A stretch of 15,596 nt of DNA, taken from an uncultured Eubacteriales bacterium. Lineage in GTDB: Bacteria; Bacillota; Clostridia; Christensenellales; Borkfalkiaceae. The stretch spans positions 1 to 15,596 of the forward strand of contig CACXHH010000196.1 of NCBI GenBank assembly GCA_902767455.1. Direction: 5' to 3'. Below are positions 13,507-15,596 of this stretch, piece after piece. Made by a program: the position numbers and the translations under genes. Position 1 is the first letter of the stretch. Each line of letters starts with the position of its first letter. The notes under the pieces were generated by a model. The model saw only the letters and a list, made by a program, of their open reading frames with translations. It was not told the origin of the DNA and ran no database searches.

Positions 13507-14181
13507 TCAGACGTTTTTGAGCCGCTTTTCGGCAAGAAGCTTTCCCCCGTCGTCAAACAGGAGCGCGGTGGTGTATTCAGTTTCGACTATCCCCACGTAG
13601 TAAAACGCCTGCTCGTTTTCGATCATAAGCCGTATCATAATCTCGTAATCGGCGTTTTCGGCGTCGAGTTTTTCAAACAATTCCTTTTTAGCAGAAGTCG
13701 CGGCGGATAATACCTTCGTCGGCGTGAGCGACGCGTTAAGAAACTTTTTAAGCGGCACGTTTTCGCTTTCGGAGCCGACGGTCAAGGTCAACGTAAAATC
13801 TTCGCTCGGCAGTTCCGATACCGCAACGTTTGCCACGTAACACTCGTTTTCCGGCTTATACACGAGTTTCACGTTATAAGCCTTATCTACGTAAAAGTCC
13901 GCCGATAAGTCGTTTATCAACGATTTTTGACTATTTTTGAATTGTATTTTCAACACTACGAAGTTGCTCTTTTCGCCCGCGTACCCGTCGGATAACAAAG
14001 GGTATTCGCGCCGTTCGGAGTAAGCCGTAACGCTGTAAGTTTCGCTTTCGCCGTTAAAACACGCAAAACGAAGTTGAGATACTTCCGCTTCGTAACGCGA
14101 AACGTCTTTGCAGGCGCAAAGAATAAGAAAACAACACGATAAAAGACAAAATACGCCGATCGCGGCAATAGGTTTTTTCAT
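13507..14181 (-). CDS. Lipoprotein of unknown function
   Basis: A 224-residue predicted lipoprotein. The signal peptide (MKKPIAAIGVFCLLSCCFLI) leads to the lipobox LCAC with lipidated C24. The mature part has alternating strands in its first half (for example FVVLKIQFKN and DFTLTLTVGSESENVPL), suggesting an immunoglobulin-like beta domain. After a helical stretch (KKELFEKLDAENADYEIMI) comes a final strand pair (AFYYVGIVETEYTTALLFDD). I recognise no family. It starts at the ATG 14179-14181 with an AAGGGAA ribosome binding site, and is divergent from the membrane-anchored protein at 14338. The promoter region between them is very AT-rich and includes a 16-bp perfect palindrome. Confidence 0.7.
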   Translation of the reverse strand: MKKPIAAIGVFCLLSCCFLILCACKDVSRYEAEVSQLRFACFNGESETYSVTAYSERREYPLLSDGYAGEKSNFVVLKIQFKNSQKSLINDLSADFYVDKAYNVKLVYKPENECYVANVAVSELPSEDFTLTLTVGSESENVPLKKFLNASLTPTKVLSAATSAKKELFEKLDAENADYEIMIRLMIENEQAFYYVGIVETEYTTALLFDDGGKLLAEKRLKNV

Positions 14182-14210
14182 AAAAAACTTCCCTTTTGAT
14201 ATTCCTTATA

Positions 14211-14226
14211 AATAATAATTATTATT
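14211..14226. repeat. AT-only perfect palindrome in divergent promoter region
   Basis: AATAATAATTATTATT is its own reverse complement over 16 bp. It lies between the two divergent genes, 30 bp upstream of the lipoprotein ATG. It could be an operator, or simply low-complexity promoter DNA. Confidence 0.5.
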
Positions 14227-14252
14227 TTTATCACCCTTTTATGTTAAAAAGA

Positions 14253-14281
14253 TTGATTGAGCAGGTTTTTTATGCTAAAAT
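14253..14281 (+). promoter_or_regulatory. Promoter of the membrane-anchored helical-repeat protein
   Basis: TTGATT (14253-14258), 17-bp spacer, TAAAAT (14276-14281). The predicted start is near 14288, about 50 nt before the chosen ATG. Confidence 0.65.
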
Positions 14282-14337
14282 AAATATAACCGTTTGAATA
14301 CGTGAACTTTAATTGCTTCGCGCGCGTAAATAAAAAT

Positions 14338-14928
14338 ATGGAAATGAAGAAACTCGGTTTAAAAGTAGCCCTGATAACCGTCACGGCTTTAATAGCGGTA
14401 GCGTCGCTTGCATATATCGTAGCGCGTATCGCCTTTCCGTCTTCACTCGCATCTGTCTACGGTAACGCGGGCAATTATTCGCGCGCGTCACAACTTCTTA
14501 TCAACGCGTACGATTCGCGCGGGAATTTTGACGATATAACCGCGGCTTGCGAGTACGCCGTCAAAAGCAAAAACGATACGCTTATTATAAAAAGTGTGGG
14601 CAAACTGATTGACGACGAAAAATTTTCGGAGTATAATATAACGGATAACGACAGCGCGACTTTTTTGACGTCAAGATACGTAGTTGCCCTTTACGGGGTC
14701 GAACAAGATAAAGCCGCCGTCGTTGACAAGGCTTTTTCGCTTCTCGTAGGATATCCGCCGCATAACCAGGTGGAAGCGCTCATCGTAAAGGCTTACGACG
14801 AAAACGACAAACAAACGCTTGCGTTCATAAAAGAACGCCTGAACGCGATAGACGCGTCAACGCTTTCCGCCGAGCAGAAAACGACTTACGAAAACGATTT
14901 GTACGTTATCGAAAACGCCTTGAAATAA
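14338..14928 (+). CDS. Membrane-anchored protein with TPR-like helices, unknown function
   Basis: A 196-residue protein. A basic N-terminus (MEMKKLGLK) and one hydrophobic helix (about residues 9-29) form a signal anchor. The exported part is almost wholly helical with alanine/tyrosine-rich pairs such as YGNAGNYSRASQLLINAYD, typical of TPR-like repeats, though no family is recognised. The frame is open from a GTG at 14302, but that start would have only about 14 nt of leader and adds an unlikely N-terminus. The ATG at 14338 (or 14344) gives a normal signal anchor. No Shine-Dalgarno is visible before either. There is no terminator between this gene and the tRNA. A possible partner is the divergent lipoprotein, since both are extracytoplasmic and share an intergenic region. 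Confidence 0.7.
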   Translation: MEMKKLGLKVALITVTALIAVASLAYIVARIAFPSSLASVYGNAGNYSRASQLLINAYDSRGNFDDITAACEYAVKSKNDTLIIKSVGKLIDDEKFSEYNITDNDSATFLTSRYVVALYGVEQDKAAVVDKAFSLLVGYPPHNQVEALIVKAYDENDKQTLAFIKERLNAIDASTLSAEQKTTYENDLYVIENALK

Positions 14929-14960
14929 AAACGCGGTTCGGCAGATTATATCTTGCCTTA

Positions 14961-15006
14961 ACGCTTGGCTTTAAGCGTGTAGCCTCGCCTCGGAGACCTT
15001 ACTCCG
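14961..15006 (+). other. Two small hairpins upstream of tRNA-Leu
   Basis: ACGCTT (14961-14966) pairs with AAGCGT (14973-14978), and CGGAG (14991-14995) with CTCCG (15002-15006). Neither has a U-tract, so they are not clear terminators. No good promoter is visible between 14929 and 15025. The tRNA may be read from the upstream gene's promoter, and these stems may guide 5' processing. Confidence 0.35.
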
Positions 15007-15025
15007 TGTAAAAATCAAAGGACAT

Positions 15026-15108
15026 GCGGATGTGGCGAAATTGGCAGACGCGCAGGTTTCAGGTTCCTGTGAGAGATCATATGGGTTCGAGTCCCTTCAT
15101 CCGCACCA
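15026..15108 (+). tRNA. tRNA-Leu (anticodon CAG)
   Basis: A class II tRNA with encoded CCA. Acceptor stem GCGGATG (15026-15032) pairs with CATCCGC (15098-15104), discriminator A105, CCA at 15106-15108. The anticodon loop is TTCAGGT (15058-15064) with anticodon CAG at 15060-15062, reading CUG. The long variable arm is TGA-GAGA-TCA (15070-15079) and the T-loop is TTCGAGT (15086-15092). There are two oddities: a T-T mismatch at the loop end of the anticodon stem (T57/T65) and another inside the T-stem (T82/T96). The last 20 bases before the final A recur exactly at 15352-15371. Confidence 0.93.
15088..15107 (+). repeat. Direct repeat copy 1 (tRNA-Leu 3' end)
   Basis: CGAGTCCCTTCATCCGCACC inside the tRNA gene, covering most of the T-loop through C75. 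It is identical over 20 bp to the copy at 15352-15371. Integration sites of tRNA-targeting elements characteristically duplicate this part of the gene. Confidence 0.9.
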
Positions 15109-15110
15109 TA

Positions 15111-15144
15111 AAAAGAGCGTCATCAACAGATGGCACTCTTTTTT
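15111..15144 (+). terminator. Intrinsic terminator directly after tRNA-Leu
   Basis: AAAAGAG-c-GTCATC pairs with GATGGC-a-CTCTTTT, loop aaca, followed by a T-run to 15144. It starts 3 nt after the encoded CCA. Confidence 0.85.
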
Positions 15145-15155
15145 GTTAAGTTAAT

Positions 15156-15168
15156 AAGGGACTCGAAC
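15156..15168 (-). repeat. Inverted copy of the tRNA-Leu T-arm
   Basis: AAGGGACTCGAAC is the exact reverse complement of tRNA bases 15085-15097. Its first 10 bases also form a terminal inverted repeat with CGAGTCCCTT at 15352-15361, bracketing about 200 bp. Confidence 0.8.
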
Positions 15169-15361
15169 GGACGGGCAGTCGCCGCTTTAAAAGCATATAC
15201 TCCCGCAACAAGCGGGGACCAAACACAACAGTGTTGTGTTTGCCGTTCGGGCGTGATAGCGAAACAACGAAAATTTGATACGAGCCCTAATCAAAACGAC
15301 TAATGTCGTTTTGCAAAGTTTTTTCGAGTTACGCTCCAAAGTTGAGCGGAGCGAGTCCCTT
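15156..15361. mobile_element. Possible tiny tRNA-seated element or remnant, hairpin-rich and non-coding
   Basis: The segment is bounded by 10-bp inverted repeats (AAGGGACTCG / CGAGTCCCTT) and holds no convincing reading frame. Nested stems fill it: CGAACGG (15164-15170) with CCGTTCG (15243-15249) encloses CCCGC/GCGGG (15202-15216) and a palindrome with 11-bp arms at 15220-15242. Then come TTTGAT/ATCAAA (15274-15295), CAAAACGAC/GTCGTTTTG (15292-15313) and CGCTCC/GGAGCG (15332-15353). No integrase is present. A MITE-like element, the remnant of an excised island, or a structured RNA are all possible. Confidence 0.4.
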
Positions 15362-15371
15362 CATCCGCACC
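15352..15371 (+). repeat. Direct repeat copy 2 (displaced tRNA-Leu 3' end)
   Basis: An exact second copy of CGAGTCCCTTCATCCGCACC, followed by GTAA where the tRNA gene has ATAA. No tRNA body precedes it, so it is a fragment, not a second tRNA gene. Confidence 0.9.
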
Positions 15372-15375
15372 GTAA

Positions 15376-15428
15376 CCGTTGCGGTATTTGATACAATTAT
15401 TAGATGCCGTAACGGGTTTTTTATTTTA
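15376..15428 (+). terminator. Second intrinsic terminator after the displaced tRNA 3' end
   Basis: CCGTTGCGGTA (15376-15386) pairs with TGCCGTAACGG (15405-15415) over 11 bp including two G-U pairs, followed by GTTTTTTATTTT. Its position just 4 bp past copy 2 of the tRNA end suggests it was the original terminator of the tRNA gene before the insertion. Confidence 0.8.
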
Positions 15429-15461
15429 CGAAATAATTAAAATATCTTAGGAGGGGTAATA

Positions 15462-15596
15462 ATGAACAACCCACAACTGATAGAAATATTACGGGAAAGA
15501 TTTATCAAAAACATAGCGTTACATTCGGGCATAGATTTTGAAACGATTATCGGCAGACTCACGCCGGAAGTTCTTGCTTCTTTAAACTATATGGAA
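15462..15596 (+). CDS. DUF4256 family protein (N-terminal 45 codons only)
   Basis: The gene starts at the ATG 15462-15464 with a very strong AGGAGGGG ribosome binding site (15449-15456) and runs off the right edge. The visible N-terminus, LIEILRERFIKNIALHSGID (5-24) followed by LTPEVLASLNYME, resembles the start of DUF4256 proteins, which have a helix LLxxLxxRFxxNMxRHxG followed by LxxLNEME and then TGGEPDV. The rest would be expected to continue with that TGGEPD motif. The function of the family is unknown. There is no clear promoter of its own between the terminator at 15428 and the ribosome binding site. Confidence 0.68.
   Translation, partial: MNNPQLIEILRERFIKNIALHSGIDFETIIGRLTPEVLASLNYME

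Noticed and set aside
14302..14337. GTG start at 14302 for the membrane-anchored protein, adding 12 residues.
   Set aside because: It lies only about 14 nt after the predicted transcription start, has no Shine-Dalgarno, and puts a non-basic stretch before the signal anchor.
15156..15361. CRISPR array or integron attC cluster, given the run of palindromes.
   Set aside because: The stems differ in sequence, there is no regular spacing of identical repeats, and no cas or integrase gene is in the window.
15170..15371. A second complete tRNA gene ending at the displaced 3' end.
   Set aside because: No matching 5' acceptor strand, D-arm or anticodon arm precedes the 20-bp fragment; the upstream sequence folds into unrelated hairpins.

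Overview
The window reads like a chromosome segment from a Gram-positive, Clostridia-type member of the Bacillota, probably an uncultured gut lineage. The basis is moderate GC content, strong AGGAGG-type ribosome binding sites, TTGACA/TATAAT promoters with 17-bp spacing, single-chain (dimeric-type) glycyl-tRNA synthetase, lipobox lipoproteins and flavodoxin/ferredoxin fusion proteins. No rRNA or marker gene here fixes the taxonomy more closely.

Layout. Positions 1-10708 are transcribed almost entirely from the minus strand. In genomic order they hold: the N-terminal part of a Na+/phosphate cotransporter (1-639); an overlapping pair made of an AlkD-like DNA alkylation repair protein and an HGSNAT-type membrane acyltransferase (820-2393); a gene-free stretch with a probable small RNA (2394-2822); a four-gene block of DUF4956 membrane protein, VTC-type polyphosphate polymerase domain protein, sensor kinase and stand-alone receiver (2823-5965, transcribed receiver first); a DUF4097-like lipoprotein (6200-7054); a translationally coupled pair of a PP-loop ATPase and a flavodoxin/2x[4Fe-4S] protein (7146-9217); and glycyl-tRNA synthetase (9329-10708). 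From 10709 the direction switches at a divergent promoter pair. Then come glutaminyl-tRNA synthetase, a CvpA-like membrane protein, an opposing unknown lipoprotein, a membrane-anchored helical-repeat protein, tRNA-Leu(CAG), and the start of a DUF4256 protein at the right edge.

Most interesting points. (1) The kinase at 4270-5499 has arginine (R214) where the H-box histidine should be, and its receiver neighbour has lost the acidic pair, the Thr/Ser and the Lys of the phosphorylation pocket while keeping the Asp. Both halves of a two-component pair look degenerate together, in one apparent operon with a polyphosphate-polymerase-like enzyme and its usual DUF4956 partner. This may be a phospho-independent signalling module for polyphosphate or membrane physiology. 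(2) The last 20 bp of the tRNA-Leu gene recur as an exact direct repeat 264 bp downstream, and an inverted 13-bp T-arm copy lies between them. The segment between is packed with hairpins and is followed by a second terminator. This looks like a very small element or remnant seated at the 3' end of a tRNA gene. (3) The PP-loop/Fe-S pair is a coupled, cysteine-rich enzyme system whose substrate cannot be read from sequence. Housekeeping genes (glyQS, glnS, tRNA-Leu) surround these accessory-looking modules.
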